64,000 bases of DNA from Moraxellaceae bacterium (GTDB taxonomy: Bacteria; Pseudomonadota; Gammaproteobacteria; Pseudomonadales; Moraxellaceae). The position numbers and the translations under genes are program-made. The stretch is taken from positions 310,001 to 374,000 of the forward strand of contig JAUXVU010000018.1 of the NCBI GenBank assembly GCA_030680295.1, read 5' to 3'. Shown here one piece after another: positions 16,764-25,287 of this stretch. The notes beneath the pieces were generated by a model. It was not told the DNA's origin. It did no database searches and saw nothing but the letters and a program-made list of their open reading frames with translations. How positions within the stretch are numbered: the first letter of the stretch is position 1; each line of letters opens with the position of its first letter.

Positions 16764-18035
16764 ATGCCAGTGTATGCACTTGTTGATGCCAATAATTTCT
16801 ATGCCACCTGCGAAAAAATCTTTGCCCCGGAATTAATGGATAAACCCTTAGTGGTGTTATCTAACAATGACGGCTGCATCGTCGCACGCTCTGCAGAGGC
16901 AAAAGCGTTAGGTATTCCCATGGCCGCACCGATTCATCAGCATCGTCATTTTTGTCAGCAGCATGGTGTGGTCATTAAAAGCTCGAACTACACCTTATAT
17001 GGCGATATGAGTGCGCGCATGTTGTCAATTTTGCAAGACATGTGTCCGCGCGTGGAAAGCTACAGCATTGATGAGTCATTTTTAGATATGGCGGGTTTTC
17101 CCGACATCACCAAATACGCCTATGAGATTCGGCGCCAGCTGCGTCGGCAAGTCAAACTCAGCTGTGGTATTGGTATTGGGCCAACTAAAACCTTGGCAAA
17201 GTTTGCTAATCACATTGCCAAAAACCAATTGTATTGGGGTGGCGTCTTTAATGCGCTTGATCATCCCAGCGATATGCTTGATGCCTTAATGGCGCAATAT
17301 CCGGTGTCGGAAGTATGGGGAGTGGGGCGGCGTTTAACCGTGCGTTTAAATGCTGATGGCATCAATACCGTGTTGGATTTAAAGCACTGCGGCCCCATTG
17401 CTATTCGCAAACGCTACGGCATTGTGTTGGAAAAAACGGTGCGTGAGCTTAACGGTGAGTCCTGCTTAGCCATTGCCGAGGTGGGCGAGCCTAGACAACA
17501 GATTATGGCCTCACGCTCATTTGGCACAGTGACCCAAGATGTGGATGCCATTAAAACAGCTATTTGCCATCACGTGAGTCGTGCTGCGGAAAAACTGCGC
17601 CAGCAACACAGTGTGGCGCAGCATGTGTATGTGATGGTTCGCACCAACCCGTTTCGTGATCAGGATGTGCCTTATCGGCGTACTACGCTGGTGCCGTTGG
17701 CATATCCTTCAGCAGATACGGCTATTTTGATGTCGGCTGCTTTAGCGGGTTTGCAGCAGATTTTTAGGCCGGGTCTGAAATATCACAAATGCGGCGTCAT
17801 GTTGGGTCAGATTGCGCCAGTGGGGAATGTGCAGCCGGATCTTTTTTCGCCATCAGATGACCCTAAACGCCTTCGCTTAATGGCGTTGATGGATAACATT
17901 AACCGTGTGCATGGTAGCAATATGTTGCGTTTTGCCAGCTTGGATCTGAGTAATAGCTGGCGCATGCGGGCAGGGGGGCGATCACCGTGTTACACCACCG
18001 ACTGGCGTGCCTTGCCGGTGGTGTTTTGCCGTTGA
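16764..18035 (+). CDS. umuC: DNA polymerase V catalytic subunit UmuC
   Basis: A 423-residue Y-family translesion polymerase, matching the E. coli UmuC length (422). Catalytic motifs are YALVDANNFYATCEK at the N-terminus (metal-binding Asp8) and YSIDESFLDM (Asp-Glu pair). The thumb and little-finger regions follow. The ATG at 16764 is chosen because the protein then begins MPVYALVD like its relatives; the in-frame upstream codons overlap umuD. It forms pol V with two UmuD' subunits and is translated from the umuDC message. Confidence 0.96.
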   Translation: MPVYALVDANNFYATCEKIFAPELMDKPLVVLSNNDGCIVARSAEAKALGIPMAAPIHQHRHFCQQHGVVIKSSNYTLYGDMSARMLSILQDMCPRVESYSIDESFLDMAGFPDITKYAYEIRRQLRRQVKLSCGIGIGPTKTLAKFANHIAKNQLYWGGVFNALDHPSDMLDALMAQYPVSEVWGVGRRLTVRLNADGINTVLDLKHCGPIAIRKRYGIVLEKTVRELNGESCLAIAEVGEPRQQIMASRSFGTVTQDVDAIKTAICHHVSRAAEKLRQQHSVAQHVYVMVRTNPFRDQDVPYRRTTLVPLAYPSADTAILMSAALAGLQQIFRPGLKYHKCGVMLGQIAPVGNVQPDLFSPSDDPKRLRLMALMDNINRVHGSNMLRFASLDLSNSWRMRAGGRSPCYTTDWRALPVVFCR

Positions 18036-18057
18036 TGGTGCAGAAATAGCGTAGCTG

Positions 18058-18687
18058 TCATCGTGAGTCGATACCTACGTGCGATTGAGGCTCTGGGTTG
18101 GTTTGTAAGTAGGCTAAGATCATTTCAATTAGCCCATTTTCAATATCTTTTTCACGCCACATTGAGTTGTTTTGACTAATAAGGCGGACCATCGTGAAAA
18201 TTGTGCTGTTGACGATGATGAAAATCCGCACCTCAAGATCGTCGATAGGGTACTCACGATAGTATTTTAAAAAGTAGATACGTGAGAGTTCTAAAAAGTG
18301 TTGTTGTAGGGCATTAGCGACATTATCAGCTGGCAGTCGATACCAGTTTCTGGCGAGTTCAAGATAAAGCCCATTTCGCGAATTCAGCATGGTAAAGCCG
18401 AAATGGATTGCACCTGTGACAAGGTTGCGAAGTGAGCTTAGCTCGTTAATTGGGAGCTTTTTCAAGCCCACCCCAATGTCATCGGCCATCTTGTTCATCA
18501 GTGCTTCAATAAGCTCTTCTTTACTGCTGAAATATTGATACAGCGAGCCCACACTGACGTTGGCAAGCTCTGCAATCCGCGAAGTTGTCGTGAAATCTAA
18601 TCCTTTTTCGATGATACAGCGCTCTGTGGCATCGATTAGGGTGTCAATCATCTGCCGTGATCGTTCTTGCTTTGGTGACTTTCTCAT
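18058..18687 (-). CDS. TetR-family repressor, probable local regulator of the oxidation cluster
   Basis: A 209-residue TetR-family protein. The N-terminal helix-turn-helix is visible at about residues 25-60: FTTTSRIAELANVSVGSLYQYFSSKEEL. The C-terminal ligand domain is not assignable by eye. AAGG lies 8 bases before the ATG at 18687. The gene is divergent from the MpaB-family oxygenase, and the 87-base gap holds a 33-bp triple half-site operator that recurs at 23998-24030. That pattern makes it the likely repressor of all four flanking units. TetR regulators beside reductase/desaturase pairs (DesT of Pseudomonas aeruginosa, which senses acyl-CoA) are the closest known precedent. Confidence 0.88.
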   Translation of the reverse strand: MRKSPKQERSRQMIDTLIDATERCIIEKGLDFTTTSRIAELANVSVGSLYQYFSSKEELIEALMNKMADDIGVGLKKLPINELSSLRNLVTGAIHFGFTMLNSRNGLYLELARNWYRLPADNVANALQQHFLELSRIYFLKYYREYPIDDLEVRIFIIVNSTIFTMVRLISQNNSMWREKDIENGLIEMILAYLQTNPEPQSHVGIDSR

Positions 18688-18700
18688 TATTTAAGCCTTA

Positions 18701-18733
18701 AAAGCGAATTGAATGCGAATACATATTCGCATT
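18701..18733. promoter_or_regulatory. Operator for the TetR regulator, copy 1
   Basis: The site holds three half-sites: GCGAAT at 18704-18709, GCGAAT at 18715-18720 and the inverted ATTCGC at 18725-18730. The last two form a palindrome with 10-bp arms AATGCGAATA / TATTCGCATT (18712-18733). It lies between tetR and the divergent oxygenase gene. Read on the opposite strand, 23998-24030 is identical at 28 of 33 positions, including half-site spacing. Confidence 0.8.
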
Positions 18734-18774
18734 ATCGTCTGGAATGAACAACTATTTCAGTACGAGGAACAGTA

Positions 18775-20010
18775 ATGTTAAAGGCTCAGGCAAGACCAAT
18801 ACCGCTACGTGCTCGCCCGTTTGAAAAAACGCACGTTACAACCCCTGTATGGTTAAAACTAATCATAGGCCGTGAGTTGGCGCCTAGCCGCGAAGAGTAT
18901 AACCACGTGGTTGATGCGCTCTGGGATGGTGACTTTGCCATGGATAGATTGGTGGAGTGGATGTTCAAATATGGGCCAAAACAAGCTCGTGAACTTTTTC
19001 AGCAAGCGCTAGACGAGGGCTTGGAGTCAGTTGAAAACTGCCCTGAAGAATTGAGTGACTTTTTCAAAACATTAGATTCTCCGCCAGACTGGATTGATCA
19101 AAGCTTAATTCGAGAGGGAGCTCAATTTATTCACGGCACAGGCCTGACCTCGGCCTATGTTTTGCGTGACTTAGCGCTCATGGGTGGTTATCTGCTTTCA
19201 GGTTTTAATCAATCATTAGTGATGACAGGCGCACTTAATAATGGCACCTCACGTCGCGTAGCAGAAACCGGCAAATGGTGGATGGACTGTACCGAGCCTA
19301 CTGGCCTGAGTCGCTTTGGCGATGGCTTCAAGTCGACACTGCATGTCCGCTTAATTCATGGTTTAGTGCGCCGAAACTTAACCTCTAAAACCGAATGGGA
19401 TCACGAAAAATGGGGCCTTCCACTTAGTCAAATCGATATGGTTGCGACCTATTTAGGCTTTAGTGTGGTGATGTTAGGAGGCCTTCGTAAGCTGGGTATT
19501 CCAGTGGGTTCGCGTGAATCAAAGGCTGTGATGCACCTATGGGCTTATGCGTGCTGGCTTATGGGCGTAGAGCCTAAGTGGTTAGTCCAAACAGAGCGCG
19601 AAGGCGTGGTTTTACTGCAACACACGTTTATGACGCAGAGTCGCCCAGACTGGACTAGCCGAGAATTAGCACAAGCACTGGCTAATGAACCTAAAGAGCG
19701 CAGTTATAAGCATTTCGCCAGCGTAAAGCGGTGGCTTACCTACCATCAGCATCTCAGCATCAGCCAGTACTTCCTAGGTACTAAAAAGTTAGAGCAACTA
19801 GGTTTGCCCAATAACATTACCTCTTGGTATGCGGTGATTAGTACGCCACCGCGCTTTGTATTTTATGCCAGCTGCCGATTGATTCCTGGCTTGCATAAGC
19901 AGCAGCAAATTAAAGGACGCAAACAGCAACTAGCCACACTTGCTTCTATGTTTGGTGAGATGGAGCAGCGTGTGATCAAACCCGATGAGAAACACCCTGC
20001 ACATATTTAA
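18775..20010 (+). CDS. MpaB/Lcp-like oxygenase (DUF2236 family)
   Basis: A 411-residue protein of the oxygenase MpaB / latex-clearing-protein superfamily (DUF2236), whose characterised members are haem-b enzymes that cleave carbon-carbon double bonds of isoprenoid chains. Family-typical elements include DLALMGGYLLSGFNQSLV, RVAETGKWWMDCTEP and the histidine/arginine motif STLHVRLIHGLVRR, a likely haem-site region. GAGGAAC precedes the ATG. It is first in an operon with a P450, an SDR and a crotonase. The substrate is unknown; an unsaturated lipid or terpenoid is inferred from neighbours. Family call is good, activity untested. Confidence 0.8.
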   Translation: MLKAQARPIPLRARPFEKTHVTTPVWLKLIIGRELAPSREEYNHVVDALWDGDFAMDRLVEWMFKYGPKQARELFQQALDEGLESVENCPEELSDFFKTLDSPPDWIDQSLIREGAQFIHGTGLTSAYVLRDLALMGGYLLSGFNQSLVMTGALNNGTSRRVAETGKWWMDCTEPTGLSRFGDGFKSTLHVRLIHGLVRRNLTSKTEWDHEKWGLPLSQIDMVATYLGFSVVMLGGLRKLGIPVGSRESKAVMHLWAYACWLMGVEPKWLVQTEREGVVLLQHTFMTQSRPDWTSRELAQALANEPKERSYKHFASVKRWLTYHQHLSISQYFLGTKKLEQLGLPNNITSWYAVISTPPRFVFYASCRLIPGLHKQQQIKGRKQQLATLASMFGEMEQRVIKPDEKHPAHI

Positions 20011-20045
20011 GTGGTGCGAAATTAATTGGATCTTTGAGGATTATT

Positions 20046-21395
20046 ATGTTTCCACTCTATTTGTTTGAGTCACCCTCAGCACGGTATTTAAAAGATCATC
20101 TGCCAGGAGAAAGTGGCTTGCCGTTACTGGGTCACAGCATGGGTTTCTTATATCGCCCAATCGATATGGCACTTGAATTAGAAGCAAAACATGGATCTGC
20201 TTTTTGGGTATCAATTTTTGGCATGACGGCAGTCATGATGGTTGGGCCAGAAGCAAATCAACTGGTTTTACGCAATCAGGACGCTGCTTTTTCAAATCAC
20301 CAAGGCTGGGAATTTTTTATTGGTAAGTTTTTTAAGCGTGGCATCATGTTGTTGGATTTCGATGAACATCGATTCCATCGAGGTATTATGCAAGCAGCGT
20401 TTAAAAAGCCCGTCATGATGCAATATTTGCTGCGAATGAATCCGGCAATAAGTCATGGCATTGATCGTTGGAAACCTAGCAAGACATTCTATGTTCACCC
20501 TCATATAAAACAGCTGACCTTGGATATTGCGACTGATGTGTTTATGGGGGAGCGTTTGGGGCGTGATGCCAACCGTATTAATAAAGCCTTTGTCGATTGC
20601 GTATTAGCTGGTACAGCACTTATACGGTTTTCAGTGCCGGGTGGGCGTTGGCGTCGTGGATTAGAAGCAAGACGTGTACTGGAAGAATTTTTTCGAACAC
20701 GTATTGCTGACCGGCGTGCTAATCCCGGTGATGACTTGTTTAGCCGCCTATGCCTTGCAGAGGATGAGTCAGGCCAACGCTTTAGTGATGAAGATGTTGT
20801 GAATCACATGATATTTTTGATGATGGCAGCACACGACACAACAACTGTGACGCTATCTGCAATGTTTTATTTCTTGGCCAAAAACCCTGACTGGCAAGAA
20901 AAAGTACGCAAGCAATCTTTGGCATTAGATAAGTCATACCTAGACTACGAAGACTTGCCTGAACTTAGCCAACTGGGTCTTGTTATGAAAGAGTCACTAC
21001 GCTTGATATCTCCTGTGCATGGTATTCCGCGTCGGACAGTAAAAGAGGTGGAGTTTGGCGGCTTAAAAATTCCTGCAGGCACATTCATCATGGTCAGTCC
21101 TTTTGTGACACATCACATGCAGAAATGGTGGCCCAAGCCTGAGCACTTTGATCCTGAGCGCTTTTCTGATGAGCGCCAAGAGAACAAAAATCATCCGTAT
21201 CAATATGTGCCTTTTGGTGGTGGTGCACATATGTGTATTGGTCTTCATTTTGCCGAAATGCAAGTAAAAACCATAATGCATCAAGTGCTTAGAAAGTATC
21301 GATGGAGTGTTGCTGCAGACTATGAAATGCCAATTAACTTCACTACCTTACCTGGCCCTAAAGATAAATTACCGGTTCGACTAACGTGTTTGTAA
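20046..21395 (+). CDS. Cytochrome P450 monooxygenase
   Basis: A 449-residue soluble bacterial cytochrome P450. The oxygen-activation helix reads MMAAHDTTTVT, the ExxR motif is KESLR, and the haem-binding loop is FGGGAHMCIG with the thiolate ligand Cys397. The ATG at 20046 follows GAGGA; a TTG at 20034 in the same frame is less likely. The pattern resembles CYP51/CYP120-like enzymes acting on lipids, sterols or retinoids more than camphor-type P450s. No dedicated ferredoxin gene lies next to it; the reductase/2Fe-2S fusion encoded at 24151 under the same operator could supply electrons. It is second in the four-gene operon. Confidence 0.93.
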   Translation: MFPLYLFESPSARYLKDHLPGESGLPLLGHSMGFLYRPIDMALELEAKHGSAFWVSIFGMTAVMMVGPEANQLVLRNQDAAFSNHQGWEFFIGKFFKRGIMLLDFDEHRFHRGIMQAAFKKPVMMQYLLRMNPAISHGIDRWKPSKTFYVHPHIKQLTLDIATDVFMGERLGRDANRINKAFVDCVLAGTALIRFSVPGGRWRRGLEARRVLEEFFRTRIADRRANPGDDLFSRLCLAEDESGQRFSDEDVVNHMIFLMMAAHDTTTVTLSAMFYFLAKNPDWQEKVRKQSLALDKSYLDYEDLPELSQLGLVMKESLRLISPVHGIPRRTVKEVEFGGLKIPAGTFIMVSPFVTHHMQKWWPKPEHFDPERFSDERQENKNHPYQYVPFGGGAHMCIGLHFAEMQVKTIMHQVLRKYRWSVAADYEMPINFTTLPGPKDKLPVRLTCL

Positions 21396-21415
21396 TAACA
21401 AAGGAATCGTAGTCC

Positions 21416-22291
21416 ATGAATAAAAAAAACAACTCCCGTACCGTCTTCATTACCGGTTGTGATACGGGGATTGGTAACGCTACTGCATTGTATTTTCAGC
21501 AACATGGTTGGAATGTTTCGGCAACTATGTTGAATCCTGCAAATGAAACGACGCTCGTAACGTTGCCGCATGTGATATGCCCCAAATTAGATGTGACCGA
21601 TAAGGCCAGTATTGACGCAGCTATTACTGAAACGTTGCAAGAATTTGGACATATTGATGTCGTAGTAAATAATGCGGGATATGGACTGATTGGTGCATTT
21701 GAGACACTGAGTGATGAGCAGGTCCGTCGTCAATTTGATACCAATGTTTTTGGCTTAATGGATGTTTGTCGTGCGGTATTGCCGTACTTTCGTCAACAAA
21801 ATAGTGGAACGCTGATCAATGTATCGAGCATGGTTGGTCGCATTCCATTGCCTTTATATAGTCTCTATAACGCGAGTAAATTTGCTGTTGAAGGCTTTTC
21901 TGAAGGCCTAATTTATGAGCTTGAGCCATTCAATATTCGTATTAAGTTGATTGAGCCCGGATCCGTTAAAACCGCTTTTTTTCAAGGCTCAAGTGATCGA
22001 GAAAACAGCACTGGCGAAAATGCCTACATAGCATTCAGCCAAGCTCAGTTAGCGGTAATGGACGAAATTGGTGCGAATGGCATTTCGAAAGAAACGGCTG
22101 CCGAAACCATTTTTAAGTCGGCAATAGATAATAGCAGTAGAGTTCGATACTCCGTAGGTATGGATGCCAAAGTGCTGATGGCCGCGCGTCGGTTGTTGCC
22201 AGATCCGGCCTTCATCCGGTTGATCAAAATCGGTTTAAGTCCATCATTATTTGCCAGCGCTCGGCGTCGGCTTTATCAGTTCCAGCGATAA
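21416..22291 (+). CDS. Short-chain dehydrogenase/reductase (classical SDR)
   Basis: A 291-residue NAD(P)-dependent oxidoreductase with a Rossmann fold. The cofactor motif TGCDTGIG is at about residues 14-21, NNAG follows at about 88, and the catalytic Ser/Tyr/Lys set is NVSSMVG with YNASK. The C-terminal extension after residue 250 is basic (ARRRLYQF). It is third in the operon, 20 bases after the P450, with AAGGAA before the ATG. Oxidation of an alcohol produced by the P450 or oxygenase is a natural role, inferred from context only. Confidence 0.92.
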   Translation: MNKKNNSRTVFITGCDTGIGNATALYFQQHGWNVSATMLNPANETTLVTLPHVICPKLDVTDKASIDAAITETLQEFGHIDVVVNNAGYGLIGAFETLSDEQVRRQFDTNVFGLMDVCRAVLPYFRQQNSGTLINVSSMVGRIPLPLYSLYNASKFAVEGFSEGLIYELEPFNIRIKLIEPGSVKTAFFQGSSDRENSTGENAYIAFSQAQLAVMDEIGANGISKETAAETIFKSAIDNSSRVRYSVGMDAKVLMAARRLLPDPAFIRLIKIGLSPSLFASARRRLYQFQR

Positions 22292-22306
22292 TATTGAGCT
22301 TATTTC

Positions 22307-23080
22307 ATGAATGATTTCACGTTAAATATAGATAGTCCTGTGGCAGCAGTGCGTCGTATTTCTTGGTCGCGCCCAGGCAAACACAATGCATTTACTTCAG
22401 AGATGTATGAGGCTATTTGTGAAGCTGTTTTGGCCGCCGGTACTGATAGTGCTGTGCGTGTGCTTTGGCTTACTGGCGAGGGTGGACATTTTAGTGCGGG
22501 CAATGATCTGGCTGAGTTTGCAAATGCGGAACTTAAATTTCCAGACGCGCCAGTCTTTCGACTATTGAAGGCAGTTTCGACTTTTACTAAGCCGTTAGTG
22601 ATGACGCCATCAGGCTCTGCAATTGGTATTGGTACTACATTGTGTTTGCACGCTGACTTTATATACTGCCAGCGTGATATTCGTTTCCAAATGCCATTTG
22701 TTTCGTTGGGGTTATGTCCAGAGGGCGGGTCTAGTTTACTAATCCCTCGCTTGGTTGGGCAGGCTAGAGCAATGTCATGGTTACTTTTAGGCACACCTAT
22801 CTTGGCTGATGAGGCCTTAGCGACAGGTTTGGTTAATGCGGTCAGTGAAACGGCAGAGCAATTAGAGCAAGAAACAATCGCTTTAGTGACTCGACTTGCT
22901 GAGTTACCAACAAATGCAGTGATTACCGCAAAGCGATTGATCAAAAGCCACATCAATGTACCGATGCAGGCGACGCTGCACACGGAAGGTATGCATTTCA
23001 CCGAACTACTCACCGGGTCTGATGTGCAGGAAGCAATCGCTGCATTTCGAGAGAAACGTAAACCGCGTTTTAATCAGTAA
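22307..23080 (+). CDS. Enoyl-CoA hydratase/isomerase (crotonase family)
   Basis: A 257-residue crotonase-fold enzyme acting on CoA thioesters. The oxyanion-hole elements are visible as GGHFSAGNDLAEF (residues about 56-70) and the second segment GSAIGIGTTLCLHADF. The acidic residue in PFVSLGLCPEGGSS matches the isomerase/hydratase glutamate position. It is last in the oxygenase operon, 15 bases after the SDR, and converges on the next SDR with 19 bases between. Presence of a CoA-ester enzyme suggests that the pathway substrate is, or becomes, an acyl-CoA. Confidence 0.9.
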   Translation: MNDFTLNIDSPVAAVRRISWSRPGKHNAFTSEMYEAICEAVLAAGTDSAVRVLWLTGEGGHFSAGNDLAEFANAELKFPDAPVFRLLKAVSTFTKPLVMTPSGSAIGIGTTLCLHADFIYCQRDIRFQMPFVSLGLCPEGGSSLLIPRLVGQARAMSWLLLGTPILADEALATGLVNAVSETAEQLEQETIALVTRLAELPTNAVITAKRLIKSHINVPMQATLHTEGMHFTELLTGSDVQEAIAAFREKRKPRFNQ

Positions 23081-23099
23081 CTGTCGGCCATTTACACGA

Positions 23100-23945
23100 T
23101 TAAAAAGTACCGATGTAGAAGTCGCGCTGAATTTGGTGAGCGTTCTCGGGCATATTGGCATAATGATCAAAGTCAGTTTCACCCAATGAACGCAGGACGT
23201 CCTCATCAAGCCAGTTGACGGTATCTGCAAAATGCTCACGCTGAGACAGCAGAGCAAAAGCAGCGTCGGCCATAATTAGCGGTTTGCGTGAAACTGCTAA
23301 TGCACTTTCACCTGCAGCAACACCTATAGCGGCAGTAGCAATGAGTGTCGCTGGCCATAATGTACGAATAGCGATATTTTTCCCTTTGAGTTCCTGTGAT
23401 GCGCCAAGGCTGAGTAATGTCATGCCATATTTGGTGGATGTGTATGGGGCAAATGCACCTAACCAACCGGGGTCAAGATTAATCGGCGGGCATAGATTAA
23501 TGATTTGGCCTTGGCTCTTTTCAAGGTGCGGCAAACATTCTCGCATGGTAATCAGCGGTGCTCTGGTGTTTAAGGCATGCATCAAGTCATAGCTCTTCGT
23601 ACTCGTTAACGCGAGTGGTGTAACGCCTAAATAACCTGCGTTATTAATGAGCACATCAATACTGCCAAAGTGGTTGTAGGTATCGCTAATGGCTTTGACT
23701 AACTGTGCTTCTTCTCGAGCATCAACAGCTAAGGGCAGGGCTTGACCACCGGCAGAAATGATTTCTTCAGCGACTGAGTGAATAGTGCCGGGCAGCTTAG
23801 CGTGTGGTTTGTCCGACTTTGCGGCAATAGCAATATTGGCACCTTCCTTTGCCAGTCGTAAGGCGATTTCTCGACCAATCCCACGACTACCTCCGGTCAT
23901 AAAAACCGTCCGATTACGCCACTGATTATTGCTAGAAACGCTCAT
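23100..23945 (-). CDS. HSDL2-like short-chain dehydrogenase
   Basis: A 281-residue SDR. Cofactor motif TGGSRGIG, the segment AAKSDKPHAKLPGTIHSVAEEI, and NNAG are characteristic of the hydroxysteroid-dehydrogenase-like protein 2 branch; the SCP2 sterol-carrier domain of longer relatives is absent. The catalytic Tyr/Lys is in YTSTKYG, but the usual active-site serine region reads NLCPPINL, as in that branch. GGAG lies 7 bases before the ATG at 23945, which I prefer to the ATG at 23963. It is divergent from the reductase/desaturase pair and shares operator copy 2. Substrates of this branch are poorly defined, probably fatty-acyl derivatives. Confidence 0.88.
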   Translation of the reverse strand: MSVSSNNQWRNRTVFMTGGSRGIGREIALRLAKEGANIAIAAKSDKPHAKLPGTIHSVAEEIISAGGQALPLAVDAREEAQLVKAISDTYNHFGSIDVLINNAGYLGVTPLALTSTKSYDLMHALNTRAPLITMRECLPHLEKSQGQIINLCPPINLDPGWLGAFAPYTSTKYGMTLLSLGASQELKGKNIAIRTLWPATLIATAAIGVAAGESALAVSRKPLIMADAAFALLSQREHFADTVNWLDEDVLRSLGETDFDHYANMPENAHQIQRDFYIGTF

Positions 23946-23997
23946 GTGTTTACTCCGAGACATCAGAAAATACGAACTACTGAAGAGTGGCCAGACT

Positions 23998-24030
23998 AAT
24001 GTGAATGTTTATTCGTATTCAATTCGCATT
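23998..24030. promoter_or_regulatory. Operator for the TetR regulator, copy 2
   Basis: Half-sites GTGAAT (24001-24006), ATTCGT (24011-24016) and ATTCGC (24022-24027) repeat the order and spacing of the site at 18701-18733 on the opposite strand, with 28 of 33 bases identical. It sits in the 205-base gap between the HSDL2-like gene and the divergent reductase/desaturase operon. The rest of that gap shows only AT-rich promoter-like sequence. Confidence 0.78.
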
Positions 24031-24150
24031 AAGCAATTTTTTAGCTGTGGCACTGTACTTAAAGCACAATAAAATCTTGACGGATAATTAGCTCAGTGTT
24101 AAAGCTCGATTAGCAAAGTAATAATTTACTCCACTAAGAAGAGATATATT

Positions 24151-25269
24151 TTGCAAACTCAAAACAGCGCTGATCATAAAAAAAGTCTGTTCGAGCGACT
24201 ATCGATAATTACCGATATGTTTGCTTATCCTCTCAAAACTTCCCATTACGTTGAACTAGTTAACCCGCTTTGGACCACCCATAAAATGCAGGCGCAGATT
24301 GTGTCTGTTTGGGATGAGACGAAGGATGCGCGAACGATTACGCTAAAGGCGGGTGCTAACTGGCGTATGCATCGAGCGGGCCAGCATGTGCGCGTCGGCA
24401 TTCCGGTCGATGGCATGCATTATACGCGAACCTACACCATCTCTTCCCCGCCTGAGCGTGATGACGGTTGTTTCACCATCACTGTAAAAGTCATTCAAGG
24501 CGGCCGTATATCGCGCCATATTGTTCGCAATCTTAAGGTTGGCGATTTTATTCCTGTGGGTTTGCCGCAAGGGGAATTTTACCTGCCAGATGCATCGCCT
24601 ATTCAGCCGCTCTTTATTACGGCGGGCAGTGGTATTACACCGGCGATGAGCATGATTCGTAGCCTCATTGCCCAGGAGCGTTTGCCAGATACGGTGCATA
24701 TACATTATGCGCCTCACGAGTTTGATGTGATTTTTGGTAAAGAGCTGCTCAAAATGAATGCTGAGCAAAAGTATTACCACTTGCATGAAGTGCATACGCA
24801 GAAGTATGGCGAGGAGCAGCGAGAGCAGTGCCACTTTAGTGTGGAGCAGCTCGAGCGCTTTTGCCCAGACTGGAAGGAGCGGGACTGTTATGCCTGTGGT
24901 CCAGCACCGCTATTAGCAGCGCTTGAGGCTACGTGGGAAGCGGCGGGATTATCGAGACGTCTGCATATTGAGCGCTTTCGTGCTGAGCTGGCCGTTATTC
25001 CTACTGACGCTGTCGGTGGAAAGGTCACTTTTGCCTCTAGTGGTATTTCAGTAAATGCCGATAGCGGGACGAATTTGCTGCGTATTGCCGAGGATGCTGG
25101 ATTAAACCCTCCGCATGGATGTCGTATGGGGATCTGTCACACCTGCAACACCACCTTGAAGTCTGGCTGTGTGCGAGACATGCGCAGTGGCAAGATTTTG
25201 AATGAAGTGGGTGCGACGGTGCAGACCTGTGTTTGTGCCGCAGCAGGTGACTGTGAGCTTGACCTTTAA
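24151..25269 (+). CDS. Ferredoxin reductase with C-terminal 2Fe-2S domain
   Basis: A 372-residue flavoprotein electron-transfer chain in one polypeptide. Residues about 45-150 form the FAD domain (RTYTISSPPE), residues about 155-270 the NAD(P)H domain (ITAGSGITPAMSMIRSL and YACGPAPLL), and the C-terminus is a plant-type 2Fe-2S ferredoxin with CRMGICHTC and the distal TCVC cysteine. The start is TTG at 24151 with AAGAAGAG upstream; the next ATG would remove conserved sequence. It is 18 bases before a fatty-acid desaturase, the same arrangement as desC-desB of Pseudomonas, so it most likely feeds the desaturase and possibly the P450. Confidence 0.92.
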   Translation: MQTQNSADHKKSLFERLSIITDMFAYPLKTSHYVELVNPLWTTHKMQAQIVSVWDETKDARTITLKAGANWRMHRAGQHVRVGIPVDGMHYTRTYTISSPPERDDGCFTITVKVIQGGRISRHIVRNLKVGDFIPVGLPQGEFYLPDASPIQPLFITAGSGITPAMSMIRSLIAQERLPDTVHIHYAPHEFDVIFGKELLKMNAEQKYYHLHEVHTQKYGEEQREQCHFSVEQLERFCPDWKERDCYACGPAPLLAALEATWEAAGLSRRLHIERFRAELAVIPTDAVGGKVTFASSGISVNADSGTNLLRIAEDAGLNPPHGCRMGICHTCNTTLKSGCVRDMRSGKILNEVGATVQTCVCAAAGDCELDL

Positions 25270-25287
25270 CAAACTGGAATAACCATT

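Noticed and set aside
18712-18733. Palindrome considered as a transcription terminator
   Set aside because: It lies between divergent starts, not after a gene, has a 2-base unpaired centre, and recurs at 24 kb as an operator.
23946-23963. Alternative ATG at 23963 for the HSDL2-like SDR
   Set aside because: It has no ribosome-binding site, whereas its own first codons contain the GGAG that serves the ATG at 23945.
24343-24834. 163-codon open frame on the minus strand
   Set aside because: It is antisense to conserved FAD and NAD motifs of the ferredoxin reductase, so it is a shadow frame.
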